From Mycobacterium sp. SMC-2 (GTDB lineage: Bacteria > Actinomycetota > Actinomycetes > Mycobacteriales > Mycobacteriaceae): a stretch of DNA of 64,000 nt. The DNA is taken from NCBI RefSeq assembly GCF_025263485.1, contig NZ_CP079863.1, positions 4,960,001 to 5,024,000 of the forward strand, read 5' to 3'. The position numbers and the translations under genes are program-made. Shown piece after piece: positions 42,478-52,970 of the stretch (the first letter of the stretch is position 1; each line of letters begins with the position of its first letter). Below the pieces are notes generated by a model, which worked only from the letters and a program-made list of their open reading frames with translations, searched no databases and was not told the DNA's origin.

Positions 42478-44034
42478 CTACCGGAAGCCCACCATCTGGC
42501 TGCCCCAGGCCGCCAGGATATTCGCATCCACATCGCGGGCGACCGTGTCGCGCCCGTCGATGATGAGGCAGGCGCGGTCGGCCTGCCGGTAGGGCCTCCA
42601 CTCCGGCTCGCCGTCCGGGCCCGCGGGCTGCGACCGCGCGGCGAAGTTGATCCAGCGGGTCCGCATCCTCTTGGAGACCGCCTTGGCGGTTTTGCTGCCG
42701 CCCAGTTTCAACGTGGGATCCTTCGGCGCCCCGAGAGTGCCCCAGACGTATGGCAATTCGGTCGCGTGGGCGGCCCTGACCAGCGCCACCTTCAGCAACG
42801 GGGTCGAGTAGTCGAACCGATAGAGATACACCGGCGCCACCGCGCTGTGCCCCTCGGCCAGCCAGACCGAGGGCATCCGGAACCCCACGTCGGTCGCGAT
42901 GCTCATGCTGCGCGCCTTGCGGCGCAGGCGGGAATGCGAGTACGCCGAACCGATCTCCTCCGGCGTCGGCAATTGCAGGTCCGGCTGCTCGGCGGCGATC
43001 TGGGAAAACATCGACGTGATCGCGTGCGGTGTGATCGGCATCAGCGGCGAGCGCATCAGCCGGAACAGCGCCGCCTCATGCTTGTTGGTCCCGATGATCA
43101 ACGGGACCGGATGCGAGCCGCCCTCCTGCGCCACCTTGACCGGGTAGTCGTGCAGCAGGTCGCGGTCGACGATCGGGACGAACGCGAGCGTGCCCGGGTT
43201 GCGCACGGGCACTTCGTCGAACACCTGCTGGGAAGCGGACAGGATCGCGGCGTTGGGCACCTCGCGCAACCGCTGCGCGTCGGACTCGGCGATGCCCAGC
43301 TTCTCGAGCAGGCTGGCCGCGACCCGGCGGCCCCGGTCGCGGTCGTAAACCGAGGTGGCCGGGGAGCTTTGGGCGATCGCGGCCGAGAACAGGCCCCCGG
43401 CCGCCGGGACGGCGAGCAGTGTCGTGACGATGCCGGCGCCGGCGGACTCACCGAACACCGTGACCCGGCCGGGATCGCCGCCGAACGCGGCGATGTTCTC
43501 GCGCACCCAGCGCAGGGCGGCCAGGACGTCGTGCAGCCCGACGTTGGAGTCGAAACGCCGCCGGCCGGTATCCAACGACGACAGGTCGACAAAGCCCAGC
43601 GCGCCGAGCCGGTAGTTGACCGTCACCACGATGACGTCGCCACCGCCGACCAACCGGCGGCCATCGTAGAGCACCTGGCTGCCGGATCCCAGGACGTAGG
43701 CGCCGCCGTGCAGCCACACCATCACTGGCTTTGCCTCCCCGGGTTCGGTGTCCGCCGACGCCCAGATGTTCAGCCGCAGGCAGTCCTCGCCCTGCGGCGC
43801 GCCCAGATCGAGGGGCATGTTGCGGAAGACCGGCTGGGGGCAGGCGGGGCCGAAGGAGGTGGCGTCGGCGACCTCGGTCCACCTCTCCGGCGGCTGTGGG
43901 ACCCGGAAGCGCAGGTCACCGACGGGCGGGGCGGCGTACCGGACGCCCTTCCACGCGCTGACGCGGCCCTCGACCGAGCCCCGGACGGGGCCGAAGGTGG
44001 TTTCGACCACCCGGTCTTTGGTCGTCGTCGTCAT
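42478..44034 (-). CDS. Type-B carboxylesterase (para-nitrobenzyl-esterase-like)
   Basis: 518 residues. TFGPVRGSVEGRVSAWKGVR followed by YAAPPVGDLRFRVPQPPERW is the type-B entry, and GEDCLRLNIWAS and VMVWLHGGAYVLGSG give the oxyanion hole. The nucleophile Ser is in VTVFGESAGAGIVTTLLAVP and the acid Glu is in NKHEAALFRL. The His is expected in the VRAAHATELPYVWG block. The gene is intact here, whereas the M. tuberculosis locus, as I recall, carries two esterase fragments. Natural ester substrate unknown. Confidence 0.9.
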   Translation of the reverse strand: MTTTTKDRVVETTFGPVRGSVEGRVSAWKGVRYAAPPVGDLRFRVPQPPERWTEVADATSFGPACPQPVFRNMPLDLGAPQGEDCLRLNIWASADTEPGEAKPVMVWLHGGAYVLGSGSQVLYDGRRLVGGGDVIVVTVNYRLGALGFVDLSSLDTGRRRFDSNVGLHDVLAALRWVRENIAAFGGDPGRVTVFGESAGAGIVTTLLAVPAAGGLFSAAIAQSSPATSVYDRDRGRRVAASLLEKLGIAESDAQRLREVPNAAILSASQQVFDEVPVRNPGTLAFVPIVDRDLLHDYPVKVAQEGGSHPVPLIIGTNKHEAALFRLMRSPLMPITPHAITSMFSQIAAEQPDLQLPTPEEIGSAYSHSRLRRKARSMSIATDVGFRMPSVWLAEGHSAVAPVYLYRFDYSTPLLKVALVRAAHATELPYVWGTLGAPKDPTLKLGGSKTAKAVSKRMRTRWINFAARSQPAGPDGEPEWRPYRQADRACLIIDGRDTVARDVDANILAAWGSQMVGFR

Positions 44035-44049
44035 GCGTGTCGCGCTTCC

Positions 44050-44847
44050 CTAGCCAAGACGCTGCGTGAGGAACTCGACTACCCGCTTGCGGGCCTCGTA
44101 AGCCGGCTGGCCGTCGACTTCGCGGACCTCGTCGGTCAGCACGGAGTGCGCCCGCTTGGCGAAACCGCCCACATTTCCCGGGCCGGAGTCGATCTCGATG
44201 ACCTCGAACGCGTCACCGAGTCGCTCCTTGAGCACCGCGAACCGTTCGCGGGGCACGACGCTGTCCTCGCTGAACCGCAGGCCCATCGCGCAGAGGCCCT
44301 CGTTGGCGCAGCGATCGGCCACCGTGGCCAGTTCGGATTCGCTCAGACCGGGATCCCGACGCCGCGCGCGACCCAACGGCAACGGTACCGACGGCTGCGA
44401 GAGCACGGGAGCCAGGACGGCGTCGTCGACGGCGACGGCCAGCGCGAAACCGCCCGTGAAGCATTGACCGATCACGCCGACGCCCTTGCCCGGCGTCGAC
44501 GCATTGAGGTCGCGGGCCAGCGCGCGCAAAAACAGCGACACCGGCCGCTGCTTGTTCGTCGCGAACGCCGCGAATTCCCTTGCCACACAAGCCCTGCTGA
44601 TGGTGGCCAGCGTGTATCCGACGGTCACCGGCTTGCCCGGCTCACCGAACAGCGACGGCATCGCGACGGTGAAACCGTTGTCCACCAGGTGATTGCCCAG
44701 GGCCAGCACACCGGGATGGATCCCGGGGATCTCGGGAATCAGCACCACTCCGGGGCCGCTGCCCTTGCGGTAGACGTCGTGGGTGTAGCCGCCACCGGTG
44801 AACGGCGCCATCGACCATCCGGACAGATCCGCTTGCGGTGCAGTCAC
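44050..44847 (-). CDS. Dienelactone-hydrolase family protein
   Basis: 265 residues from GTG 44847, with AAGGAAGG six bases upstream. GVVLIPEIPGIHPGVLALGN supplies the oxyanion hole. The nucleophile is Cys in GVGVIGQCFTGGFALAVAVD, as in true dienelactone hydrolases rather than Ser. The Asp/His partners lie near AMGLRFSEDSVVPRERF and GFAKRAHSVLTDEV. Lies 15 bases after the type-B esterase stop region on the same strand, so possibly one transcript. The GTG start is chosen over an upstream in-frame one. Confidence 0.87.
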   Translation of the reverse strand: MTAPQADLSGWSMAPFTGGGYTHDVYRKGSGPGVVLIPEIPGIHPGVLALGNHLVDNGFTVAMPSLFGEPGKPVTVGYTLATISRACVAREFAAFATNKQRPVSLFLRALARDLNASTPGKGVGVIGQCFTGGFALAVAVDDAVLAPVLSQPSVPLPLGRARRRDPGLSESELATVADRCANEGLCAMGLRFSEDSVVPRERFAVLKERLGDAFEVIEIDSGPGNVGGFAKRAHSVLTDEVREVDGQPAYEARKRVVEFLTQRLG

Positions 44848-44860
44848 GCTCGGCCTTCCT

Positions 44861-45559
44861 TCAGCGCGCGGGTAAGGGTGGCTGCGATTGCGTCGCCAAA
44901 GCCAGCGTACGGAACTGATCGGTGTCGCCGGCACCGGTTATCGCGATTTGGGCGGCCCCGGACGGGCCGGTGAGCCGGGTGGTCCACACCGGTTCGGCGT
45001 CCGCCCCGCTTTGGCCGGCGCCGTGGTAGACGATCCAGTTGGTCCCGGCCACGTCGACCGTTCCGGCCGGATACGCCGACGAATGGATCGAGCTCACCAG
45101 TTTGTCCTCGTCGGCGTTGCTCTGCGTCAGGCTCAGGTACATCCCGGTCGGGCTGATGTAGCCGACGACCGAGGTGGCCGCGTTCAGCCGTTGACCGGTG
45201 GGGGGGCCGGTGCGGCCGCCCTGGATCCCGCCGCGGCTCCCGGAGTTGGCCTGCCAGCCGGCGGGCAGCTTGGGCAGCCGGATGGGAAAGCCGAGGGTCG
45301 CGGCATCGGCCCGCAGGGCCGCCGCCGCGTCGTAGGACGGGACCGCGCCCTGGTGGCTGCCGGGCTGGAACGAGCACATGCCCACCACGCCGGCGAGCAG
45401 AATGCAGCCGAGCACCAGCGGCATCAGCGACCAGAACATGTCGCGGCCGTCCTGCAGCAACCGCGGCTTGGCCGGCCTGGCAGCCGGCCCGGCCGCCGGG
45501 GCAGGTTCGCCGGCTACATAGGCGTCCGAGCTGGCATTCAGCGGCGGCTCTTCGGTCAT
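44861..45559 (-). CDS. DUF4245 single-pass membrane protein
   Basis: 232 residues from ATG 45559, equal to the M. tuberculosis homologue. A cytoplasmic N-terminus precedes the membrane segment [20 protein letters not shown]. An extracytoplasmic domain follows with [40 protein letters not shown] and [20 protein letters not shown]. Function unknown. It diverges from glpX, with 55 bases between the two genes. Confidence 0.85.
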   Translation of the reverse strand: MTEEPPLNASSDAYVAGEPAPAAGPAARPAKPRLLQDGRDMFWSLMPLVLGCILLAGVVGMCSFQPGSHQGAVPSYDAAAALRADAATLGFPIRLPKLPAGWQANSGSRGGIQGGRTGPPTGQRLNAATSVVGYISPTGMYLSLTQSNADEDKLVSSIHSSAYPAGTVDVAGTNWIVYHGAGQSGADAEPVWTTRLTGPSGAAQIAITGAGDTDQFRTLALATQSQPPLPAR

Positions 45560-45614
45560 CCCCCAAGTATCCCAGTTCCAGCAGACCGATCCGCTTCTGG
45601 GACAATCAGCAACC

Positions 45615-46694
45615 ATGACAGTTGAGGGCAACCGCCCGGCCGCCGGCGCCGGCCGAGGCTCAGCGCAGGCACGGCCGCGCGGTGAAGCTCCAGATCGCAA
45701 CCTGGCATTGGAACTGGTCCGCGTGACCGAGGCCGGGGCAATGGCCGCCGGCCGCTGGGTGGGCCGCGGCGACAAAGAGGGCGGCGACGGCGCGGCCGTC
45801 GACGCGATGCGCGAGCTAGTCAACACGGTCTCCATGCGCGGCGTGGTGGTCATCGGCGAGGGCGAGAAGGACCACGCGCCGATGCTCTACAACGGCGAGG
45901 AGGTCGGCAACGGCGACGGGCCGGAGTGCGACTTCGCCGTCGACCCGATCGACGGCACCACACTGATGAGCAAGGGCATGCCCAATGCCATCTCGGTGCT
46001 GGCGGTGGCCGACCGCGGCGCGATGTTCGACCCGTCGGCCGTGTTCTACATGAACAAGATCGCCGTCGGGCCCGAGGCCGCCAACGTGCTCGACATCACC
46101 GCGCCCATCGCCGAGAACATCAAGGCCGTCGCCAAGGTGAAGGCGCTGTCTGTGCGCGACATGACCGTGTGCATCCTGGACCGGCCACGGCACGCACAGC
46201 TGATTCACGATGTTCGGGCGACCGGGGCCCGTATCCGCCTGATCACCGACGGCGACGTCGCCGGCGCCATCTCGGCCTGCCGGCCCCAGTCGGGCACCGA
46301 CATGCTGGCCGGGATCGGCGGTACCCCGGAAGGCATCATCGCCGCCGCCGCGATCCGGTGCATGGGCGGTGCCATCCAGGCGCAGCTGGCACCGAAGGAC
46401 GACGAGGAACGCCAAAAGGCGATCGACGCCGGCCACGACGTCGATCGGGTGCTGACCACCGAGGATCTGGTGTCCGGCGAGAACGTCTTCTTCTGCGCCA
46501 CCGGGGTCACCAACGGCGACCTGCTCAAGGGCGTGCAGTACTACCCCGGCGGCTGCACCACGCAGTCGATCGTGATGCGGTCGAAGTCGGGCACCGTGCG
46601 CATGATCGAGGCCTACCACCGGCTCTCGAAGCTCAACGAGTACTCCTCCATCGACTTCACCGGCGACAGCACTGCCGCCTATCCCCTGCCCTGA
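45615..46694 (+). CDS. glpX: Fructose-1,6-bisphosphatase class II (GlpX)
   Basis: 359 residues. The metal site is in [20 protein letters not shown], the substrate region in [20 protein letters not shown] and [20 protein letters not shown], with [20 protein letters not shown] further on. It is the gluconeogenic phosphatase and, in mycobacteria, GlpX is the main FBPase. Followed after 26 bases by fum and then a membrane protein gene, all in one direction. The N-terminal 30 residues are poorly conserved, so a start at MAAGRW is possible. Confidence 0.96.
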   Translation: MTVEGNRPAAGAGRGSAQARPRGEAPDRNLALELVRVTEAGAMAAGRWVGRGDKEGGDGAAVDAMRELVNTVSMRGVVVIGEGEKDHAPMLYNGEEVGNGDGPECDFAVDPIDGTTLMSKGMPNAISVLAVADRGAMFDPSAVFYMNKIAVGPEAANVLDITAPIAENIKAVAKVKALSVRDMTVCILDRPRHAQLIHDVRATGARIRLITDGDVAGAISACRPQSGTDMLAGIGGTPEGIIAAAAIRCMGGAIQAQLAPKDDEERQKAIDAGHDVDRVLTTEDLVSGENVFFCATGVTNGDLLKGVQYYPGGCTTQSIVMRSKSGTVRMIEAYHRLSKLNEYSSIDFTGDSTAAYPLP

Positions 46695-46720
46695 CCGAAA
46701 CTCAGCGAGGACTGCTACCT

Positions 46721-48133
46721 ATGGCCGAAAGCGCCGCCGATACCGAATACCGCATCGAGCACGACACCATGGGCGAGGTCCGGGTGCCCGCAAAGGCGTT
46801 GTGGCGCGCCCAAACCCAGCGCGCCGTGGAGAACTTTCCGATCTCGGGCCGGGGCCTGGAGCGCACCCAGATCCGCGCGCTGGGCCTGCTGAAGGGCGCC
46901 TGCGCGCAAGTCAACAAGGATCTCGGGCTGCTGGCACCGGAGAAGGCGGACGCGATCATCGCCGCCGCGGCCGAGATCGCCGACGGCCAGCACGACGACC
47001 AATTCCCCATCGATGTCTTCCAGACCGGGTCGGGGACCAGCTCCAACATGAACACCAACGAGGTGATCGCGAGCATCGCGGCCCGAAACGGTGTCACGGT
47101 GCACCCCAACGACGACGTGAACATGTCGCAGTCGTCCAACGACACCTTCCCGACCGCGACCCATATCGCGGCCACCGAGGCCGCGGTGCGTCACCTGATC
47201 CCGGCGCTCGAGGTGCTGCACGAAGCGCTGTCGAGCAAGGCCCGCGAGTGGCACACGGTGGTCAAGTCGGGCCGCACCCACCTGATGGATGCCGTTCCGG
47301 TGACCCTCGGACAGGAGTTCAGCGGCTACGCCCGCCAGATCGAGGCCGGGATCGAGCGGGTGCGCGCCACGCTGCCGCGGCTGGGCGAGCTGGCGATCGG
47401 CGGAACCGCGGTGGGCACCGGCCTCAACGCTCCCGACGGTTTCGGCGTCAAGGTGGTCGAGACGTTGATCGCCTCCACCGGTCTGAGCGAATTGCGCACG
47501 GCCACCAACTCTTTCGAAGCTCAGGCGGCGCGCGACGGTCTGGTCGAGGCCTCCGGCGCGCTGCGCACCATCGCGGTGTCACTGACCAAGATCGCCAACG
47601 ACATCCGCTGGATGGGATCGGGTCCGCTGACCGGCCTGGCCGAGATCCAGTTGCCGGACCTGCAGCCGGGCAGCTCGATCATGCCCGGCAAGGTGAATCC
47701 CGTTCTTCCGGAGGCGGTTACGCAGGTGGCCGCGCAGGTGATCGGCAACGACGCCGCGGTCGCCGTCGGCGGCTTGTCGGGTGCCTTCGAGCTCAACGTC
47801 TATATCCCGATGATGGCCCGCAACATCCTCGAGTCCTTCAAGCTGCTGACCAACGTGTCGAGGCTGTTCGCCGAGCGGTGCATCGTCGGCCTGGTCGCCA
47901 ACGTCGACCACCTGCGTGAGCTGGCCGAGTCGTCGCCGTCGATCGTGACGCCTTTGAACTCGGCGATCGGCTACGAGGAGGCCGCCGCGGTGGCCAAGCA
48001 AGCCCTCAAGGAGCGCAAGACGATTCGCCAGACCGTGATCGACCGCGGCCTGATAGGCGACAAGCTCTCGGAGGAAGAACTGGACCGCCGCCTGGACGTC
48101 TTGGCGATGGCCAAGGTCAAGCCGGAGAAGTAG
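46721..48133 (+). CDS. fum: Fumarate hydratase, class II
   Basis: 470 residues from ATG 46721. The conserved blocks are [60 protein letters not shown] and the signature [20 protein letters not shown] with its catalytic Ser. It interconverts fumarate and malate in the TCA cycle. Linked to glpX at the junction of the TCA cycle and gluconeogenesis. Confidence 0.96.
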   Translation: MAESAADTEYRIEHDTMGEVRVPAKALWRAQTQRAVENFPISGRGLERTQIRALGLLKGACAQVNKDLGLLAPEKADAIIAAAAEIADGQHDDQFPIDVFQTGSGTSSNMNTNEVIASIAARNGVTVHPNDDVNMSQSSNDTFPTATHIAATEAAVRHLIPALEVLHEALSSKAREWHTVVKSGRTHLMDAVPVTLGQEFSGYARQIEAGIERVRATLPRLGELAIGGTAVGTGLNAPDGFGVKVVETLIASTGLSELRTATNSFEAQAARDGLVEASGALRTIAVSLTKIANDIRWMGSGPLTGLAEIQLPDLQPGSSIMPGKVNPVLPEAVTQVAAQVIGNDAAVAVGGLSGAFELNVYIPMMARNILESFKLLTNVSRLFAERCIVGLVANVDHLRELAESSPSIVTPLNSAIGYEEAAAVAKQALKERKTIRQTVIDRGLIGDKLSEEELDRRLDVLAMAKVKPEK

Positions 48134-48149
48134 GCGGGGTGATGCAGCG

Positions 48150-49076
48150 ATGACGGCTCCTCCAGGCGGTCCCTACGGTCCGGGGCCGTACGGAAATCCG
48201 TACGGGCAGGACCCTTATTGGGGCGGCCAGCCGCAGGCCGGCCAGCCGCAGGGTGGCGGTCAGTACCCGTACCCGCCGAGCGGCCCCTACCAGTACCCGC
48301 CGCCGTACCCGCAAGCGGGACAGCAATTCCCGCCCGGCCCCTATCCGCCCGGACCGCCACCGGGCGGACCCGGCTCGAAGCTGCCCTGGCTGATCATCGG
48401 TGGCCTCGTCGTCCTGGCCGTCATCGCGCTGGTGGCGACCCTGATGGTGATGCGCGGCGGCAACCACGGCCAGCCGTCGACCGCGGCGCCCTCGTCGACG
48501 AGCACCACGGCCAGCCAGCCGAAGAGCGCGCAGACCGCCACCGATTGCACCCCGAATGTGTCCGGCGGTGACATCCCCCGGACCGACGCGATCACCGCCG
48601 GCAAGCTGTCGTTCCCGGCCGCCGCGGTGCCCCCCAACTGGCAGGTGTTCTCCGACGACCAGAACCCGAACCTGATCGGCGCCGTGGGCGTCGCCCAGGA
48701 CGTCCCGGGGGCCAGCCAGTGGATGATGACGGCCGAGGTCGGCGTCACGAACTTCGTCGCCAGCATGGACGTCACCGCTCAGGCGTCGAAGTTGTTGCAG
48801 TGCATCGCCAACGGCCCAGGTTATGCGAACGCGTCGCCCACGCTCGGCCCGACCAAGACGTCGTCGATCACCGTCGACGGAACGAAGGCCGCCCGCGCCG
48901 ACGCCGACGTCACAATCGCCGACCCTACCCGCAACGTCAAGGGCGACTCCGTCACCGTGATCGCCGTCGACACCAAGCCCGTCACCGTCTTCATCGGCAG
49001 CACACCCATCGGCGACGCCGCGTCGGCGGACATCATCGGCCGGATCATCGCCGCGCTGAAGGTCAGCAAGTCCTGA
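48150..49076 (+). CDS. Gly/Pro/Tyr-rich membrane protein (Rv1097c-like)
   Basis: 308 residues. The first 75 residues are a low-complexity Pro-Gly-Tyr-Gln tail (GPYGPGPYGNPYGQDPYWGG). A membrane segment, LPWLIIGGLVVLAVIALVAT, is followed by a Ser/Thr linker (TAAPSSTSTTASQPKSAQT) and an extracytoplasmic domain with ITAGKLSFPAAAVPPNWQVF and QWMMTAEVGVTNFV. M. tuberculosis has an equivalent next to fum. Pro/Gly/Tyr tails of this sort occur in proteins that gather at the septum or with kinases, but no function is known. Confidence 0.82.
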   Translation: MTAPPGGPYGPGPYGNPYGQDPYWGGQPQAGQPQGGGQYPYPPSGPYQYPPPYPQAGQQFPPGPYPPGPPPGGPGSKLPWLIIGGLVVLAVIALVATLMVMRGGNHGQPSTAAPSSTSTTASQPKSAQTATDCTPNVSGGDIPRTDAITAGKLSFPAAAVPPNWQVFSDDQNPNLIGAVGVAQDVPGASQWMMTAEVGVTNFVASMDVTAQASKLLQCIANGPGYANASPTLGPTKTSSITVDGTKAARADADVTIADPTRNVKGDSVTVIAVDTKPVTVFIGSTPIGDAASADIIGRIIAALKVSKS

Positions 49077-49091
49077 CCCGGCGCCCCTGGC

Positions 49092-50651
49092 CTAGCCGGC
49101 CGGGGGCGCCGGCGCCGAGACGTGGGTCGCTTCGGATCGTCCCCGCAAGACGGTGGAATAGCATTCGGCCCATAGCGTTGCCTCGGATTCGTCGGCCCGC
49201 TCGATGGCCGCCGCCGCGCACAGGATCCGCCGGTCGGCGGTCTTGGCGAGATCGGCCAGCCGTGCGGCCTCGTTGACCGCGTCGCCGATCACCGTGTATT
49301 CGTACCGATTTTCGGCGCCGATGTTGCCGGCGAAGACGCGGCCCGCCGAGACGCCGATGCCGAAATCGACCGGCAGCCGGCGCAGTTGGGTGCCCAGGGC
49401 GCGGGCGGTCGCCAGGGCCGCCGACGCCGGGTCGTTGGCCGGCAGCGGCACCCCGAAGACCGCCAGCGCGGCATCCCCGGCGAATTTGTTGATCAGCCCC
49501 TGGTGTTCATCGACGGCTTTGACGACGATGCGAAAGAAATCGTTGAGAATTTTGGCGACCTCTTGCGGGGGACGGCTTTCCGCCAGCTGCGTCGAACCCA
49601 CCAGGTCGATGTAGAGAACCGCCGCCTCCACCACATCGCCCGACAGCGATGCACCCTCTTTGATGGCGCGCTGGGCGACATCCGCTCCGACGTGGCGCCC
49701 GAATAGGTCGCGCAGCCGGTCACGCTCGGCCAGGCCGGCCACCATCCGGTTGAAACCCGTTTGCAGGCGGCCGATTTGCGAGCGCTCGTACGCCCCGACG
49801 TAGGTTCCGATGTGGCCGTGCTCGACCTCCGCCATGGCGTCGACGACCTCGCACAGCGGATCGGAAATTGATCGCGACGTCAAGATCATCGTCGGCAGCC
49901 CGAGCACCAGCGCCGCCAGCGACACCACCAGGATCGGCACGTCCAGCGACGCGGACTTGTCGATCAGCCACCCGTACGAGCGAAGCACAACCAGAGTCGC
50001 GATCACCCCGATGGGAAACGCGCTGCACAAAAACCACAGCAGGACCAGTCGCGCATAGACGCCGGGCACGGCCATCCGCGGCTCACCGCCCAGCGTGGCG
50101 GCGCGCATGATGGGGCGCAGGATGCGCTGCGACAGCAGCATCGCCGTGCCGGCGGCGGCCGGTCCGCCGAGCAGCACCCCGAGCGTGATGGGCAGGAGCA
50201 GCTGCGCCCCGCCGCCCAGATTCAGCAACATGAAGATGGTGCCGCTGACGGCCCAGGCCCCGAACAGGATCACCGACTGCCGGCCGGGCAGCTTCATCGC
50301 GGCTTCCCGCTGCTGCTGGTCGGGTTCGGTGCCGTCCGCGTACCAGCGCAGCGTCGGGGCCGCGCTCAGCATCCCGGCCGCCGCGACACCCGCGATGCCC
50401 AGCACGATGAGCACCGTCACCGCCGCCGTGTTGGTTTTGGCGAAGTCGGCGTTGGCCCCGATGGAGGTATGGCCCCGCAGGGGGACCAAGATGGCGGCCG
50501 CTTCGAGGACGGCCAGCACGTAGGACAGCGCCAGCCAGGCCCCGTACTGAATCACCAACCGGCGGGCGGACTTTCGTTGCACCGCCGCGGGTGGCGGGCG
50601 CCGGCTGGAAACCCAGTCGGCCGCGCGTGTCCGCAAGCTTGCGCTAGGCAC
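49092..50651 (-). CDS. Membrane-bound class III adenylyl/guanylyl cyclase with HAMP domain
   Basis: 519 residues, with GTG 50651 overlapping the end of the deacetylase gene by eight bases. Six membrane segments come first (RLVIQYGAWLALSYVLAVLE, AAVTVLIVLGIAGVAAAGML, SVILFGAWAVSGTIFMLLNL, LLPITLGVLLGGPAAAGTAM, ARLVLLWFLCSAFPIGVIAT, LDVPILVVSLAALVLGLPTM). A HAMP region around SISDPLCEVVDAMAEVEHG is next, then the cyclase domain with VVEAAVLYIDLVGSTQLAES, INKFAGDAALAVFGVP and NRYEYTVIGDAVNEAARLAD. The metal Asp residues and the Asn/Arg pair are present. It is related to the multi-copy Rv1318c-type cyclases. Confidence 0.88.
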   Translation of the reverse strand: MPSASLRTRAADWVSSRRPPPAAVQRKSARRLVIQYGAWLALSYVLAVLEAAAILVPLRGHTSIGANADFAKTNTAAVTVLIVLGIAGVAAAGMLSAAPTLRWYADGTEPDQQQREAAMKLPGRQSVILFGAWAVSGTIFMLLNLGGGAQLLLPITLGVLLGGPAAAGTAMLLSQRILRPIMRAATLGGEPRMAVPGVYARLVLLWFLCSAFPIGVIATLVVLRSYGWLIDKSASLDVPILVVSLAALVLGLPTMILTSRSISDPLCEVVDAMAEVEHGHIGTYVGAYERSQIGRLQTGFNRMVAGLAERDRLRDLFGRHVGADVAQRAIKEGASLSGDVVEAAVLYIDLVGSTQLAESRPPQEVAKILNDFFRIVVKAVDEHQGLINKFAGDAALAVFGVPLPANDPASAALATARALGTQLRRLPVDFGIGVSAGRVFAGNIGAENRYEYTVIGDAVNEAARLADLAKTADRRILCAAAAIERADESEATLWAECYSTVLRGRSEATHVSAPAPPAG

Positions 50652-51519
50652 CGTTGTTCGGCCCGCCCGAGTTCTGACCCGGGATGTCGGTGATCGGGAA
50701 GTTGGGCATCGGCTTGGGCGACGGAGTGTTAGGCAGCGACGGGATGTCACCGGCCGGGATGTCGCGGAGTTGGTTGGCGGGTGGCCCGTTCTCCCGGCTG
50801 CCGTAGCTGCTGCCGGGCGCCCGCCGGCCGAGCAGCTCGCTGACCGTCACCATCCGGTAGCCGTTGGCCTTGAGCACCGGGAGGAACTGGTAGACCAGAT
50901 CGACCGTGCTCGAGTAGGTGTCATGAAACAACACCACCGAACCCGGCTTGATGTGCGTCATCAGCATGTACCGGGTGGCCGCCGTGTTCGAGTCGTTCGC
51001 CCAGTCGAAAGGGATGACATCCCAGAGGATTTCGGCCAGCCCGAACTTGGCCGCGGTCTGCCGGACCGCATCGGTGGACAGTCCGCCCGCGGGGCGATAC
51101 AACGTCGGCGTCCGCCCGGTGGCGGCGGTGATCGCGTCGTTGGCCTTGGCGAATTGCGGGGCGACGTCGTCCGCTGGAATCGTCGTCATGTTGGGGTGTT
51201 CCCATGTGTGGCTGCCGATCTCCATCCCCGCATCGGCGATCCGCTTGGCACCCGCCGGATTGGCCGCCACCTTGTTGCCGATCAGGAAGAAGGTCGCCTT
51301 CGCGTCGTTGTCCTTCAGGATCTGCAGCAGTCGCTCGTCGAACGGGCTCGGCCCGTCGTCGAATGTCAGCGCGACACACTTGACCACCGAGCAGCTGAGG
51401 TTGTCGGCGCGCGTCACATGACCGGTCAGCCCGCCGATGACCAGCACCGCAGCGGCCGCGGCGACACCGACAACCATGCGCCAATAGCGCCAGGCCTGGC
51501 TGTCGGGTCTTTTCGGCAC
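50644..51519 (-). CDS. Secreted polysaccharide deacetylase (CE4)
   Basis: 291 residues. A membrane anchor or signal, MVVGVAAAAAVLVIGGLTGH, is followed by the NodB domain. The metal Asp pair is in VALTFDDGPSPFDERLLQIL, the zinc His residues are in MEIGSHTWEHPNMTTIP, the substrate Arg is in PTLYRPAGGLSTDAVRQTAA, and the catalytic His is in GSVVLFHDTYSSTV. The tail is Pro-rich. Such enzymes remove N-acetyl groups from peptidoglycan or oligosaccharides. The corresponding M. tuberculosis protein is Rv1096. Confidence 0.92.
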   Translation of the reverse strand: MPKRPDSQAWRYWRMVVGVAAAAAVLVIGGLTGHVTRADNLSCSVVKCVALTFDDGPSPFDERLLQILKDNDAKATFFLIGNKVAANPAGAKRIADAGMEIGSHTWEHPNMTTIPADDVAPQFAKANDAITAATGRTPTLYRPAGGLSTDAVRQTAAKFGLAEILWDVIPFDWANDSNTAATRYMLMTHIKPGSVVLFHDTYSSTVDLVYQFLPVLKANGYRMVTVSELLGRRAPGSSYGSRENGPPANQLRDIPAGDIPSLPNTPSPKPMPNFPITDIPGQNSGGPNNGA

Positions 51520-51668
51520 GTTGCGAGCGTACCTGGCCTCAAGTGCGCGATCGGGCCGTCGAGGGTGCCGTCAGGGCTTCGAGCGTGCAGTCAGGGCGGG
51601 ATCCGAACGGTTTTTCCGCCTTGGCCGCACACCGAAAGCCCAGGATGCCCACCCGATGCCGGGCGCCG

Positions 51669-52970
51669 TCACTGCGGTAAGCCGATTTCCTCGAGCATCT
51701 CGGTGACCAGGGCCGCGATCGGCGACCGCTCGCTGCGCAACAGGGTGATGTGGGCGAACAGCGGGTGTCCTTTGAGCTTCTCGATGACCGCGGCGACCCC
51801 GTCGTGCCGGCCGACCCGCAGGTTGTCGCGCTGGGCGATGTCGTGCGTCAGCACCACCCGCGACCCGGCGCCCAGCCTGGACAGCACCGTCAGCAACACG
51901 TTGCGTTCCAGGGACTGCGCCTCGTCGACGATGACGAACGAGTCATGCAGCGACCGGCCCCGGATGTGGGTCAGCGGCAGCACCTCGAGCATGCCCCGGG
52001 AGAGCACCTCCTCCAGGACGGCCGGACTGGCCAGGCCCTCGAGCGTGTCGAAGACCGCCTGCGCCCAGGGGCCCATCTTCTCGCTCTCGCTGCCGGGCAA
52101 ATAACCCAGCTCCTGGCCGCCCACGGCGTACAGCGGGCGGAAGACCACCACCTTGCGCTGGGTCCGCCGTTCCAGCACGGCCTCCAGGCCCGCGCACAGC
52201 GCCAGCGCCGACTTGCCGGTGCCGGCTTTGCCCCCCAGGGACACGATGCCCACGGACTCGTCGAGCAGCAGATCGAGCGCCACCCGCTGCTCGGCGGACC
52301 GGCCCCGCAGGCCGAATGCCTCACGGTCGCCGCGAACCAGCTGGACGCGCTTGTCCGCGTTGACCCGGCCTAGCGCATGCGAGCTGCCGCCTAGCAGCCG
52401 AATCCCGGTGTGGCAAGGTAGGTCTCGGGCTTCAGCCAGATCGATCTCGCCTTCGGCGAACAGCGCGTCGATGTCATCGGCGGCGGTCTCCATCTCGCGC
52501 ATGCCCGACCACCCGGAGGCCACCACGTCTTGCGCGTGATACTCGTCGGCGGCCAGCCCGACCGCGGCGGCCTTGACGCGAAGCGGAATGTCCTTGCTGA
52601 CCAACGTAACTCGCTTGCCTTCGGCGGCGAGGTTGGCGGCGCAACTCAAGATGCGGCAGTCGTTGTTGTCGCTGCGGAAACCGGCGGGCAGCACCGCGGG
52701 ATCCGTGTGATTGAGCTCTACGTGAAGCGAACCGCCTTGTGTCCCAACAGGAATCGGCTGATCAAGCCGTCCGTGCACGAGCCGCAGATCGTCGAACAGG
52801 CGCAACGCCTGACGGGCGAACCAGCCCAGCTCGTGGTGATGCCGTTTTGCCTCCAGTTCGCTGATCACCACCAGCGGGACCACCACCTCGTGCTCGGCGA
52901 ACCGGCTGCACGCCCAGGGGTCGGACAGCAGCACGGAGGTGTCGATCACGTAGGTCCGGATTTCGGTCAC
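51669..52970 (-). CDS. phoH2: PhoH2: PIN-domain/PhoH ATPase fusion
   Basis: 433 residues from GTG 52970. The N-terminal PIN-like ribonuclease domain has [20 protein letters not shown] and [19 protein letters not shown]. The PhoH ATPase domain has Walker [21 protein letters not shown] and Walker [20 protein letters not shown], and ends [20 protein letters not shown]. Mycobacterial PhoH2 is reported as an RNA helicase and sequence-specific ribonuclease, made from an operon with a small antitoxin-like PhoAT. GTG 52970 shares four bases with the stop of such a small frame. Confidence 0.94.
   Translation of the reverse strand: MTEIRTYVIDTSVLLSDPWACSRFAEHEVVVPLVVISELEAKRHHHELGWFARQALRLFDDLRLVHGRLDQPIPVGTQGGSLHVELNHTDPAVLPAGFRSDNNDCRILSCAANLAAEGKRVTLVSKDIPLRVKAAAVGLAADEYHAQDVVASGWSGMREMETAADDIDALFAEGEIDLAEARDLPCHTGIRLLGGSSHALGRVNADKRVQLVRGDREAFGLRGRSAEQRVALDLLLDESVGIVSLGGKAGTGKSALALCAGLEAVLERRTQRKVVVFRPLYAVGGQELGYLPGSESEKMGPWAQAVFDTLEGLASPAVLEEVLSRGMLEVLPLTHIRGRSLHDSFVIVDEAQSLERNVLLTVLSRLGAGSRVVLTHDIAQRDNLRVGRHDGVAAVIEKLKGHPLFAHITLLRSERSPIAALVTEMLEEIGLPQ

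Noticed and set aside
42766..44973. 735-residue plus-strand open frame
   Set aside because: It is antisense to the type-B esterase and dienelactone-hydrolase genes and shows Arg/His/Gln/Asp-rich composition typical of GC-rich shadow frames.
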